From Hyphomicrobiales bacterium (GTDB taxonomy: Bacteria; Pseudomonadota; Alphaproteobacteria; Rhodospirillales; JACKKN01): 64,000 bases of DNA. The stretch spans positions 489,611 through 553,610 of the forward strand of contig JACKKN010000001.1 of assembly GCA_024236415.1 (NCBI GenBank), in the 5' to 3' direction. The translations under genes were made by a program, and so were the position numbers. Position 1 is the first letter of the stretch. Each line of letters starts with the position of its first letter. Below the pieces are notes generated by a model. It had not been told where the DNA came from and did not search any database. It saw only the letters and a program-made list of their open reading frames with translations. Shown here piece after piece: positions 16,645-24,899 of this stretch.

Positions 16645-17810
16645 GCCGCCGACTCCGCCAGGGGCGGCAGTTCCTTGAGCCGCAACCGCCGGTCGATCTC
16701 CAGCTCGCGCAGGTGCCCGACGATCCGCTCCCCCGCCCGGCCGTCGCCGAACGGCTGGCTGCATTGGGCGGCGGCGCGGCGGAAGTCCGGGTCGGTCAGG
16801 GCGCGGCGGATGGCGGCCTCGATTTCACCTCGGTCGTGGCCCACGTGGATCACGTTCTCGGCGTGCAGGCGGCCCACCTGGCGCCGGCCCACGTTGACCG
16901 CCGGAAGGCGGAACGACGGCGTCTCGATCAGCCCGGCCGACGAGTTGCCCACCATCACCGACGCCTGCGCCAGCAAGCCCCAGAACAGGGGCGCGTCGAT
17001 GTTCACGTGGACCCGGAACTGGGGCGGCCGCGCCTGCTCCTCGATGGCCCGCAGGATGCCGCCGTATCCCTGGTCCGAGCAGGGGTGCACGACCACGGTC
17101 TGGTGGCCCACCGCGGCCACCGCCGCCAGGGTCTCGACCATCTGCCCATGGGCGTCGTCGGGCGCCGTGGTCTCGGAATGCTGCAGCAGCACGATCACCG
17201 GGGCGTCCAGGTCCAGGTCCAGGGCCCGCGCCACCTGGTCGCGCGGCGCGAACCGGCCGTGGACGATGCTGTCGATGTGGTTGTCGCCGACCACGTGGAT
17301 GCGCCAGTCCTCCTCGCCCATCTGGCGCAGGCGGCTGGCGCTCTGCTCGGTGGCCGGGAAGTGAACGTGGGCCAGCTTGCTGACCGCGTGGCGCACCGGC
17401 TCGTCCACCGAGCCCGAGACGTCGCCGCCCTGGATGTGGGCGATGGGCACCCCCAGGTTGGTGGCGGCGAAGGCCGTGGCCAGGACCTCGCCGCGGTCGC
17501 CGTACAGCACGCACAGGTCCGGCGCCAGGTCCGCCAGCACGTCGGTCATGCCGGCCAGGCAGCGGGCCAGGGCGTGGCAGCGGCTGGCCGGGCGGTCGTC
17601 CTGCTGGGCCATGTCCACGGCGGCGGCGACGGCGAACTCCTCCTCGACCTCGCGGACGGTGTTGCCGAACCGGGCGCTGACATGCTGGTCGGTGACCACC
17701 AGCTGCAGCTCGAACACCGGGTCGTCGCGCAGCAGGCGCAGCATGGGCACCATGGCGCCGAAGCCGCCGCGCTTGCCGGTCAGGACCATGACCTTGCGCG
17801 GCGCCGTCAT
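16641..17810 (-). CDS. neuC: UDP-N-acetylglucosamine 2-epimerase (hydrolysing), NeuC/LegG type
   Basis: Protein of 389 residues with the GT-B-like epimerase fold. Family blocks are VLYGDRGEVLA, IAHIQGGDVSGSVDE and the following RHAVSKLAHVHF region. The family removes UDP while inverting C2 to give a free N-acyl mannosamine-type sugar, the substrate of NeuB or LegI. The N-terminal motif reads TGKRGGFG where NeuC-type proteins usually have a TGTRAEYG-like sequence, which may reflect an altered substrate. The ATG at 17810 overlaps the upstream gene by 4 bases. No LegB or LegC homologue is seen near it, so either UDP-GlcNAc or a 4,6-modified sugar from elsewhere could be the substrate. Confidence 0.87.
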   Translation of the reverse strand: MTAPRKVMVLTGKRGGFGAMVPMLRLLRDDPVFELQLVVTDQHVSARFGNTVREVEEEFAVAAAVDMAQQDDRPASRCHALARCLAGMTDVLADLAPDLCVLYGDRGEVLATAFAATNLGVPIAHIQGGDVSGSVDEPVRHAVSKLAHVHFPATEQSASRLRQMGEEDWRIHVVGDNHIDSIVHGRFAPRDQVARALDLDLDAPVIVLLQHSETTAPDDAHGQMVETLAAVAAVGHQTVVVHPCSDQGYGGILRAIEEQARPPQFRVHVNIDAPLFWGLLAQASVMVGNSSAGLIETPSFRLPAVNVGRRQVGRLHAENVIHVGHDRGEIEAAIRRALTDPDFRRAAAQCSQPFGDGRAGERIVGHLRELEIDRRLRLKELPPLAESAA

Positions 17811-19546
17811 GGCCGCCGTCCGTGTGCCGACGCCAAGCGCCAAAGTCCAGCCAGCCAGAACGCCCACCAAAAGGGGTGGGTTCGGGCATATTGGTGGCAC
17901 CACTGCTGCCGCGCCCGTTGCACCGGTCGATCACGCCACCAGGACTCGACGTCGTCCCAGACCGCGTTGACCTGTGCGCCAGCGGACCGGCCGGATCGGT
18001 GCAGGATTCCGCAATCCGCCAGCACTTCCAGGCTGGCCGCCGCCTGCGGGGAACGGGGCCAGATCGTGTCGTCCCAGAACGCAACGGTCGGTACGTTGGC
18101 GGCCAGCGCCACGGGCAGGGTCGTGATGGGATGGTCGATCACGGCCATCCGGCAGTTCAACAGGTGGCGGTGCAAATCCCCGGTCACCAGGTCCAGGTCG
18201 CCCACCTGCCTGCGAAGGAATTGCTCGTCTTCAAGGTCGACCTCCGACCTGAAATAGGGACGGTAGCGCAGCCGTTGCCGCGCGGGTTCAGCCAGCGCCT
18301 CGACGAATCCGATCTTCTCGCGCCGATAGGCCAGTGTTTGTACCGACTGGGGTCCGGCATGGAGCCACCGCGGGAACAACTGCATCTGCGTGCCGACCAG
18401 CACCAGGTCATTGGTCGTGCGACGATGGCGGTTCCTGATCCTGCTGAGGTGGGGCGCCGGCAGGGGGACGAAACGGCCGCGCGAGCCTTCGACCTCGGTC
18501 CAGCCCCAGGTCACGAAGGCGAATTGCCGATACTCGAAGTTGTTGCCGTCGGGATCGCACTTCTTGGCCCCGTACCCGCCGCCGTGCTGCACGATGACCA
18601 GGCGTTCGCCGTTGCTGCGGGCATGGGCGGCGATGAACCGCTCTCGCTCGTTGAACAGTTCGACGAAACCAACCAACAGTCGGCCGGGACGGTACCGCTT
18701 CTCCTTGGCCTGGTTGTCCAATATCGCAAAGTCCTGACCATAGGAGCAGGGCTCGGTCGCCGCGACCAATCGGTCCAGTATTTCCAGGTAAACATCCGGA
18801 AATGCGGACAGACAGGAGCCGGGATCGGGTTCGTAGGCGGGCTCGCCACCTCGCCGACGGGGCAGGCAATTGACATAGACCGAGAACAGCAATTTGCCCC
18901 AACGCAGGCCGGGCACGTTGTCCACGCTCAGGCGGTCGGGCAGCAGATCGCGCTTCCAGCCGCGCTGTTCGCCGCCGGCCGGCGACGGCGGGGCCTCTCG
19001 GTGCTGCGCCTGAATGGGGACCAAACGCCAGGTATCGGGTGCCAGGCGTCGGACCATGACGGACAGCATCCAGGCGTTGAATCCCGGGTTGGGAACTCCG
19101 AAGTCGACGAAGTCCTCGGTGTCACGGAATGCCCAGGGGTTCAGGTCGTCGCAGACTTCCACCGTGAACGCCCGGTTGCCGTTGGCGCGAATGAACTTCT
19201 GCAAATGGGCAAAACGAATCCAGGATGCCTGGATCAGGGCCGACAACCACGGCACCAGGATCAAACGCCAATGGTGGCGGTCATAGCTCGTACCATGGCG
19301 TGCGTTCAGTCGACGGCCCAGTCGATCGGCTTGGATCATGGCCAAATCGCCGACGTTACGAGCATGTTCGGCATAGACCGCCGCGTTCTCGAACGGGTCG
19401 AAGAAGGGAAGATTCTCCCATTCTTCGTATACCCGCTCGGCACCCGCGAAGCACCATGGACCCAGGGCCGCGTCCCGCGCCGCATCGAAATCGGCGGTCA
19501 CGGTAGACAGAAACAGGCGGGCTGTGGAGTCGGCCATGCAGCTCAC
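17807..19546 (-). CDS. LIC12162-type surface-carbohydrate transferase
   Basis: Protein of 579 residues. The N-terminus (FLSTVTADF, then a GPWCFAG segment) matches the start of the putative transferase family typed by Leptospira LIC12162, found in surface-polysaccharide loci. The middle has VIVQHGGGYGAKK and the C-terminal half VIDHPITTLPVALAANVPTV, both of GT-B flavour. GC content is visibly lower than in neuC or the PIG-L gene. It overlaps its neighbours by 4 bases on both sides. A role as glycosyltransferase or CMP-sugar-dependent transferase is likely but not shown. Confidence 0.72.
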   Translation of the reverse strand: MSCMADSTARLFLSTVTADFDAARDAALGPWCFAGAERVYEEWENLPFFDPFENAAVYAEHARNVGDLAMIQADRLGRRLNARHGTSYDRHHWRLILVPWLSALIQASWIRFAHLQKFIRANGNRAFTVEVCDDLNPWAFRDTEDFVDFGVPNPGFNAWMLSVMVRRLAPDTWRLVPIQAQHREAPPSPAGGEQRGWKRDLLPDRLSVDNVPGLRWGKLLFSVYVNCLPRRRGGEPAYEPDPGSCLSAFPDVYLEILDRLVAATEPCSYGQDFAILDNQAKEKRYRPGRLLVGFVELFNERERFIAAHARSNGERLVIVQHGGGYGAKKCDPDGNNFEYRQFAFVTWGWTEVEGSRGRFVPLPAPHLSRIRNRHRRTTNDLVLVGTQMQLFPRWLHAGPQSVQTLAYRREKIGFVEALAEPARQRLRYRPYFRSEVDLEDEQFLRRQVGDLDLVTGDLHRHLLNCRMAVIDHPITTLPVALAANVPTVAFWDDTIWPRSPQAAASLEVLADCGILHRSGRSAGAQVNAVWDDVESWWRDRPVQRARQQWCHQYARTHPFWWAFWLAGLWRLASAHGRRP

Positions 19547-20241
19547 AACCGGTCCACCTCCCTCGTCACCATGAAGGCCTCGGCCGCTTCTACCCCCACT
19601 TGTGCCCCGCGCAGGGCGGCCAGGGCCCGCACCGCTTGGGCCGAACGGGGATGGGGAAAGTCCCGCATTTCCGAGGCATAGGCTTCCAGGGCCCGCATCT
19701 TGCGGTCCAGGGTCGCGGTCACCTCGACATAGCGGTTCGGCCGGAAGGCGTCACCCGGGTCGCCGGCGGCCCATTCGGTGCTGGACAAGGTCTCGAAGGC
19801 GTGGATCGCCCGCACCGTGCCGCCGGGCAGGGGCCGGCAGGCGGTCAGCACCGCCCGCTGGGTGATGCCGTGGTCCACGTTCAGGTCGCCGTGGTGGTGG
19901 GTGTAGACGATGCGCGGCGCGACGTCGGCCACGAACGCCTCGACGGCCTGGACAACGTCCAACAGGTCGAGCGAGTCCAGGCGATTGTCGGGCAGGCCGA
20001 GAAACCGGGGCGGGCGGGTGCCCAGCACTTCGGCTGCCTGCCGTGCCGCGCGCTCAAGGTCCGAAACGGCGGCCGCGGTACCGGTGGTTCGCGACAGGGC
20101 GCCGGTGGCCAGGATCAGGACATGAACGTCGTCGCCGCCGTCCACATGCCGCGCCGCGGTGGCGCCGACTCCGAGGATCTCGTCGTCGGGATGGGCCGCA
20201 ATGATGGCCACGCTCATGCCCCCGCTCATGCCCCCGTTCAT
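19543..20241 (-). CDS. PIG-L/LmbE family N-deacetylase
   Basis: Protein of 232 residues with the zinc-binding signature AHPDDE at 16-21 and a later HHHGD motif for the third zinc ligand. Members remove an N-acetyl group from amino sugars or their conjugates. The coding start repeats a short GGMS unit, so three in-frame ATGs compete; the first, at 20241, overlaps the upstream gene by 4 bases. In this island it may expose an amine on a nonulosonic acid or precursor for re-acylation or amidination, together with the ACP module and PseA. That chain is inferred. Confidence 0.87.
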   Translation of the reverse strand: MNGGMSGGMSVAIIAAHPDDEILGVGATAARHVDGGDDVHVLILATGALSRTTGTAAAVSDLERAARQAAEVLGTRPPRFLGLPDNRLDSLDLLDVVQAVEAFVADVAPRIVYTHHHGDLNVDHGITQRAVLTACRPLPGGTVRAIHAFETLSSTEWAAGDPGDAFRPNRYVEVTATLDRKMRALEAYASEMRDFPHPRSAQAVRALAALRGAQVGVEAAEAFMVTREVDRL

Positions 20242-21308
20242 GCCAGATGCTCCTCGCCGATCAGGGTGTCGGCGGCCAGGTCGGTGGCGGCGCGGCGGCC
20301 CCAGAACTCGTTCAGGCGCGCGGTCGGCAGGCCGGTGCCGGGGCGCTTGCCGCCAAGGTTGTCGGGGCCGAACGCTTCCCCGGCGGCCACCGGCCGCAGG
20401 GTGCAGATGCTGCGGTAATAGTCGCGCGACTGCTCGCGGTCGACCCGCGACGGCACGATCTCGGCGCGGCCCAGGGCCCGCTCCACGTGGCGGATCCGCT
20501 GCACCCAGGCCGCCAGTTCGTCGGGTTCCAGGGACTCGTCGGCGTGGAAGGCTGGGTCGCGACGACTGAGGATCAGGCGCTTTTCCAGGTGCGCCGCGCC
20601 CAGGGCCAGGGCCGCGAAGTCCAGGTCGTCGTCGCGCCCCGGGGCCGAGAACCCGGCCGGCCAGGGGTAGCGCGCGTTCAGGTGCTGCACCGCCCGCAGG
20701 TTCATTTCGCCATCATCGCCGGTGTGGAAGTCGTGCAGGAACAGGACCGGCCCGCCGCCGGCGCCCTGGTGCCAGCCGACCAGGTCGTCGGCCTCCTCCT
20801 GGGTGGTCGGGCCCAGGTCCACGAACAGGGGCTTGCCGGTGGCGCCGATGCGCTCGATCAGGGGCTTGAAGGTGGTGTCCCAGGCGCCGATCTTGTGGCA
20901 TGGCACGCCGATGCTCTCCATCATGTCGACGCCGTCCAGGTAGTCCACGGTGGCGTAGAACAGGACCCCGGCGTCGGCGCAGGCGTCGGCGATGTCGCGC
21001 CACTGATCGCGGCTGAAGCACAGACGCTCGAACATCTCCTTCATGTTGACGGTGTACGACTGGCCGCCGCTGCGGAAGGTGTAGGTCACGGTCGGGTCAG
21101 AGATCTGGGTCGGGTCGATGACCTGGAACTTGACCGCGTCGACCCCGGCCGCCGCCGCCGCGTGCACCAGGCGCAGGGCGCGGTCCATCTCGCCCAGGCA
21201 GGTGGTGCCCACCTCGACGGCAAGGAAACAGGGGTGGCCGGGGCCGATGCTGCGCCCGGCGATGGTGATGGCCGCCGGCGCGGCAGTGGGGTCAGTGGCT
21301 TGCGGCAT
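20238..21308 (-). CDS. divergent NeuB-family protein with missing active-site residues (copy B)
   Basis: Protein of 356 residues with the NeuB plus SAF architecture but poor active-site conservation. The EIGxNHxG motif reads EVGTTCLG (32-39), STGM reads VDLGPT, GFSDH reads GFSAP, and the EKH motif, whose His binds the metal in Neisseria NeuB, reads EKR (242-244). H192 may replace the other metal His. The SAF domain at the C-terminus is well kept, with RPGTGLP. The frame is intact and long, so it is not a decayed gene. It may be a non-catalytic partner or a new activity. The ATG at 21308 overlaps the WbqC gene. Confidence 0.78.
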   Translation of the reverse strand: MPQATDPTAAPAAITIAGRSIGPGHPCFLAVEVGTTCLGEMDRALRLVHAAAAAGVDAVKFQVIDPTQISDPTVTYTFRSGGQSYTVNMKEMFERLCFSRDQWRDIADACADAGVLFYATVDYLDGVDMMESIGVPCHKIGAWDTTFKPLIERIGATGKPLFVDLGPTTQEEADDLVGWHQGAGGGPVLFLHDFHTGDDGEMNLRAVQHLNARYPWPAGFSAPGRDDDLDFAALALGAAHLEKRLILSRRDPAFHADESLEPDELAAWVQRIRHVERALGRAEIVPSRVDREQSRDYYRSICTLRPVAAGEAFGPDNLGGKRPGTGLPTARLNEFWGRRAATDLAADTLIGEEHLA

Positions 21309-22026
21309 GGGCGTGCGATCCCGGCACCGTGGCAGTGGACAGCAGGTCCAGGCTGGCCGGACCATGGTTGAACAGCAGGTCCACTACCGACATGTAGGGC
21401 TCGAACCCATCGAAGGCCTGGCGGTAGGTGGGGTGGAGGTAGTCGTGGAAGCGGACCTCGATGCCGGCCGCGGCGAAGGCGTCCAGGTCCAGGTAGTCGC
21501 GCCCGAAGGGTCCCGACAGGTAGACGTCGGCGGCCCGGGCCTTGCAAATGTTCAGGATCAGGTCGTCCTTGCTGCCGGCCACGTCCATCTCGGAACTGCG
21601 CAGGGTCGGCGTGGTCACCCCCAGGGCCCGGGCCAGGTAGCCGGTGGCGGCGCCGCACAGGTCCACCAGGCGGGTCCAGTCGCGGGCGAACAGGTTCTCG
21701 AAGAACGGCCAGTGGTCATTGAAGTGGGCCGCCTTGGCGTAGTTGGCGCGGATGGCGGCGGCGTGCTTGCGCCGCCACCGGGGGTCCTCGGCGATGGCCA
21801 GGTGGTCCAGGTGCAGGCTGCCGCGCCGGTGTTTGGTGGCCAGCGGTACGGTCAGCCAGCACCACCCCTCGGCGGTGCGGATGCGGTTGCGGTTGGCGAA
21901 CTTGGTCTTGCTGTTCAGGTCGATTTCCACGTGGTCCAGGACCACGTGCTCGCTGCTCAGGTGCAGGCGCTCGAAATAGCCCAGCCAGGGCAGGTAGGCA
22001 GGCTGCACGATGGACAGGACCTTCAT
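21292..22026 (-). CDS. WbqC-like family protein
   Basis: Protein of 244 residues of the WbqC-like family, recognised by the N-terminal block IVQPAYLPWLGYFERL and the NRNRIRTAEGWCWLTVP region. The family occurs in O-antigen and exopolysaccharide loci; its biochemical activity is not established to my knowledge. The gene overlaps the NeuB copy B start by 17 bases and the methyltransferase stop by 4, so it is embedded in the same operon. No signal peptide or membrane span is visible. Confidence 0.85.
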   Translation of the reverse strand: MKVLSIVQPAYLPWLGYFERLHLSSEHVVLDHVEIDLNSKTKFANRNRIRTAEGWCWLTVPLATKHRRGSLHLDHLAIAEDPRWRRKHAAAIRANYAKAAHFNDHWPFFENLFARDWTRLVDLCGAATGYLARALGVTTPTLRSSEMDVAGSKDDLILNICKARAADVYLSGPFGRDYLDLDAFAAAGIEVRFHDYLHPTYRQAFDGFEPYMSVVDLLFNHGPASLDLLSTATVPGSHAHAASH

Positions 22027-22649
22027 GCGCCGGCCCCGGGGTAGAGATAGACGGTGAAATCGCCGGGGTGGTAGTCGTGGCGCAGCACCACCCGGCGGCT
22101 GATGCGGCGGCAGAAATCCAGGGTCGCCAGGGGATCGGCCTGGAACTCGTCGCCCTCGCGCCGGTCGGCCCAGGCGCTCAGGGTGTTGAAGGAGACCCCA
22201 AGGCGCGCCACCTGGGCCATGCGCGCGACCATGGCTTCCAGGAACGCCCGTGGCCGGTCCTGGCGGAAATAGAAGATGCCACTGCTCAGCACGTAGTCGA
22301 AACTGTCCGGTCCGATGCCGGCGTCGTCCAGCAGGTTGCCCAGGCGGAAATCGCCGTCCGGATGCCGTTCCCGGGCGCCGTCGACCATGGCCCCGGTCAG
22401 GTCGATCCCGGTGTAGGAAACCCGATGGCCTGCCTCCGCCAGCCAGGATTTCAGGTCCCCCAGGCCGCAGCCCACGTCCAGGAGGCTGGCGCCGTCCAGG
22501 TCGCCGACTTCCGCCAGGACCTGGAACCGGCGCCGCTGCGAGCCGCGGCTACCCCAGTTCAGGGCGCGCACGTCGTCGCCGTGCTCGCCGCGCAGGCGCG
22601 TGTACAGGGCCACGTTGCGGGCGTCGTCGTCGGCCCAACCGCCGGTCAC
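22023..22649 (-). CDS. class I SAM-dependent methyltransferase
   Basis: Protein of 208 residues. Motif I is LLDVGCGLGDLKSWL, followed by the acidic residue in GIDLTG and a post-I region. The start is a GTG at 22649 overlapping the stop of pseH (GTGA). It lies between pseH and WbqC. A small free-standing methyltransferase here could methylate the nonulosonic acid or a neighbouring sugar. No further hint of substrate is visible. Confidence 0.85.
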   Translation of the reverse strand: MTGGWADDDARNVALYTRLRGEHGDDVRALNWGSRGSQRRRFQVLAEVGDLDGASLLDVGCGLGDLKSWLAEAGHRVSYTGIDLTGAMVDGARERHPDGDFRLGNLLDDAGIGPDSFDYVLSSGIFYFRQDRPRAFLEAMVARMAQVARLGVSFNTLSAWADRREGDEFQADPLATLDFCRRISRRVVLRHDYHPGDFTVYLYPGAGA

Positions 22650-23146
22650 GCGTGAGCGCCCCCGGCGGTCAACACCATGCGCACGTGCCCGCCCGGGCAG
22701 GGCGCCGGCGGCTCGGTGTCGCGGAACCCGGCGCGGGCGAAAGCCTTGCGGCTGGGCAGGTTGCCAGCCTGGACGCAGGCCGTGAAGGTATCGGCGCGGC
22801 CCTCGGCCAGCAGGCGGCCGCAGCCAGCGCGCAGGGCGGCGACGCCGATACCCCGCCCGGTGGACTCGGCGACCAGATAGATGGTGACCCGGTACGCCCG
22901 GTCCGCCTCGGCGTCGAAGCGGAGTTGGCCAGCGGGCCAGCCCGCCGCCTCGATGACGAACATGGGCTGGGTCCCGTCGGCGGCGCGGCGACGGAACCAG
23001 CTCAGGTGATCTTCCCAGTCCACGGGCCTGCCGCTGGACGACAGGCGCACGATCTCGGGCCGGTTGCGCCAGGTGAACACCATCTCGCAGTCGTCCGCGG
23101 CCATGGGGCGCAGGGTGACGTGGGCCGTTGCCGGGGCGGCGGTCAC
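22646..23146 (-). CDS. pseH: GNAT N-acetyltransferase, PseH-like
   Basis: GNAT-fold protein of 166 residues. The N-terminal VTLRPMAADDCEMVFTWRN block is typical of PseH-like members, and the acetyl-CoA loop lies in GRGIGVAAL. PseH acetylates the 4-amino group of the UDP-linked intermediate made by PseB and PseC. The start is a GTG at 23146 overlapping the upstream methyltransferase stop. The assignment rests on family type plus linkage to pseB, pseC, pseF and pseG; another acyl donor is possible. Confidence 0.78.
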   Translation of the reverse strand: MTAAPATAHVTLRPMAADDCEMVFTWRNRPEIVRLSSSGRPVDWEDHLSWFRRRAADGTQPMFVIEAAGWPAGQLRFDAEADRAYRVTIYLVAESTGRGIGVAALRAGCGRLLAEGRADTFTACVQAGNLPSRKAFARAGFRDTEPPAPCPGGHVRMVLTAGGAHA

Positions 23147-23850
23147 GGTGCTGCCTTCTCGGCCACCACACGCCATTCGGCGTGGCGGGTCTCGGGCTGC
23201 GCCGCCGGGTCCGTCTCTTCCAGGTGGGCCATGGACCGCACGGTCCATCCCCGGGCAAACAGGGCGGCGACCTGGTCCCGGTCGTAGAAGCAGATCTGCC
23301 CGGTGTCGGCCAGGCTGCCGGCCCGGATGTCGTCCACCAGGCCGTCGCCGGCATCCCGCCCCGCCGCGGCACTGGTGTGCCGGGTGCTGTAGGGCACGAA
23401 CAGAAAGCGGCCACCGGGGGCCAGGCAGCGGTGAACTTCGGCGACGGCCCGCCGGGCCGCCGTGCGGCCGCAGCAGGTGATGGAGCAACGGTCGATGGCC
23501 AGGTCGAAGCTGTTGTCGGCGAAGGGCAGGTCGGTGAAGTCGCCTTCGATCAGTGTGCCGTCCAGCCCCTCGCGGTCGAACCGGGCCCGGGCGCCAGCAA
23601 TGGCGCTGGCGCTGGCGTCGATGCCGGTGACCGCGAAGCCCTCCCGCGCCGCAAACCACAGGTTGGCGCCGGTACCGCAGCCCACCTCCAGGATCGACAC
23701 GGCCTTGCGCGGCCTGTCGCCAGGCGCGTTGCGGTAGACGAACGACACCACCACGTCCCAGGGATAGCGCTGGGCGTGGCCGCGGGCGTAGCGGTCCTCC
23801 CAGAAGGGGTCGAAGCTGGGCGGCGTACCGGGGGCCATGGCCGGGGTCAC
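23143..23850 (-). CDS. class I SAM-dependent methyltransferase
   Basis: Protein of 235 residues with motif I ILEVGCGTGANLWFA, then GIDAS and the LPFADNSFD post-motif block of small-molecule methyltransferases. The GTG at 23850 overlaps the stop of the synthase gene (GTGA); an ATG lies 12 bases inside. It sits between the NeuB-type synthase and pseH, so it is a good candidate to methylate the nonulosonic acid. It is distinct from the methyltransferase two genes downstream. Confidence 0.85.
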   Translation of the reverse strand: MTPAMAPGTPPSFDPFWEDRYARGHAQRYPWDVVVSFVYRNAPGDRPRKAVSILEVGCGTGANLWFAAREGFAVTGIDASASAIAGARARFDREGLDGTLIEGDFTDLPFADNSFDLAIDRCSITCCGRTAARRAVAEVHRCLAPGGRFLFVPYSTRHTSAAAGRDAGDGLVDDIRAGSLADTGQICFYDRDQVAALFARGWTVRSMAHLEETDPAAQPETRHAEWRVVAEKAAP

Positions 23851-24899
23851 GCGAAATCGGAGTCCGTGAACACGTGGCCCGGGGCCACGCCCCGGTCCAG
23901 GCAGCGCCCCACCAGGTCGCCCACCCGCTTGGGCGGCAGGCCCGTGCCGGGCCGGTAGAAGCCGATGTCGGCGCGGGCCAGCGGGTGGCCCGAATCCAGG
24001 TCGCGGACGGCGACGCAGGACAGGCGGCAGTCGGCGCGCATCCCGCTTTCCTCGGCGGTGGGTTCCAGGTCGGCCCGGCCCATGGCGGCATGGACCTCGG
24101 CCAGGTGGCGCACCAGGGTTCCCAGTTCGTCGGCGTCGGCCGAGAACCGATGGTCGGGCCCGGGCAGGTTCTTGTCCAGGGTCACATGCTTTTCGATCAC
24201 TGCCGCGCCGGCGCAGGCGGCGGCGATGGCGGCGGCGGTGCCGTCCGTGTGGTCGCTGAAGCCGGCGAGGCAGCCGTAGGTCTCGGCCAGGGTGGCAACC
24301 CGGCGCACGTTGGCCAGGTGCAGCGGCGTCGGATACAGGGACACGCAGTGCAGCAGCACCAGGTCGCGGCCCCCGGCGGCGCGGTAGGCGGCCACGGCGT
24401 CGTCGATCTCCTCTCCCGTGGCCATGCCCGTGGACAGGATGGTAGGCAGGCCGGTGCGGGCCATGGCGGCGATCAGTTCCAGGTGGGTCAGGAAGTCGGA
24501 CCCGTTCTTCAGGGCCGGGGCGCCCAGGCGCACCAGGTCGTCGATGCCGGCGGTCCCCGTCGGCGTGCTCATGAAGGCAATGCCGCGGGCGTCGCAGCGT
24601 TCCTTCAGACGTGCCAGGCCGTCGCCGTCCAGTTCGCAGCGCTTGAACATGTCGTACTGGGACTCACGCACCGTTTCGCCCCGGGACAGGTACTCGTAGG
24701 TCAAGGACCGGTCGAGGATGAAATCCTCGGTGCGGTAGTTCTGGAACTTGGCGCAATGGGCGCCGGCCGCGGCGATGGCGTCGATGGTGTCCAGGGCCAG
24801 GGCCAGGTCGCCGTTGTGGTTGATGCCCACCTCGGCGATCACGAAGGGTGCCTGTCCCGGGCCGACCGGGCGGCCGCCGATGTGGATGACGGCGGTCAT
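23847..24899 (-). CDS. nonulosonic acid synthase, NeuB type, in PseI position (copy C)
   Basis: Protein of 350 residues with all family elements: EVGINHNG (23-30), STGM, HCVSLYP, GFSDH, EKH and GPDHRFS, then a SAF domain with RPGTGLPP. It condenses PEP with a 6-deoxy or hexose N-acyl sugar. By position next to pseG it should be PseI. However, EVGINHNG and GPDHRFS are the forms I associate with NeuB and LegI, whereas characterised PseI proteins have an SGNHN-like motif. Either alphaproteobacterial Pse synthases differ or the product is not pseudaminic acid. ATGA overlap with pseG. Confidence 0.85.
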   Translation of the reverse strand: MTAVIHIGGRPVGPGQAPFVIAEVGINHNGDLALALDTIDAIAAAGAHCAKFQNYRTEDFILDRSLTYEYLSRGETVRESQYDMFKRCELDGDGLARLKERCDARGIAFMSTPTGTAGIDDLVRLGAPALKNGSDFLTHLELIAAMARTGLPTILSTGMATGEEIDDAVAAYRAAGGRDLVLLHCVSLYPTPLHLANVRRVATLAETYGCLAGFSDHTDGTAAAIAAACAGAAVIEKHVTLDKNLPGPDHRFSADADELGTLVRHLAEVHAAMGRADLEPTAEESGMRADCRLSCVAVRDLDSGHPLARADIGFYRPGTGLPPKRVGDLVGRCLDRGVAPGHVFTDSDFA

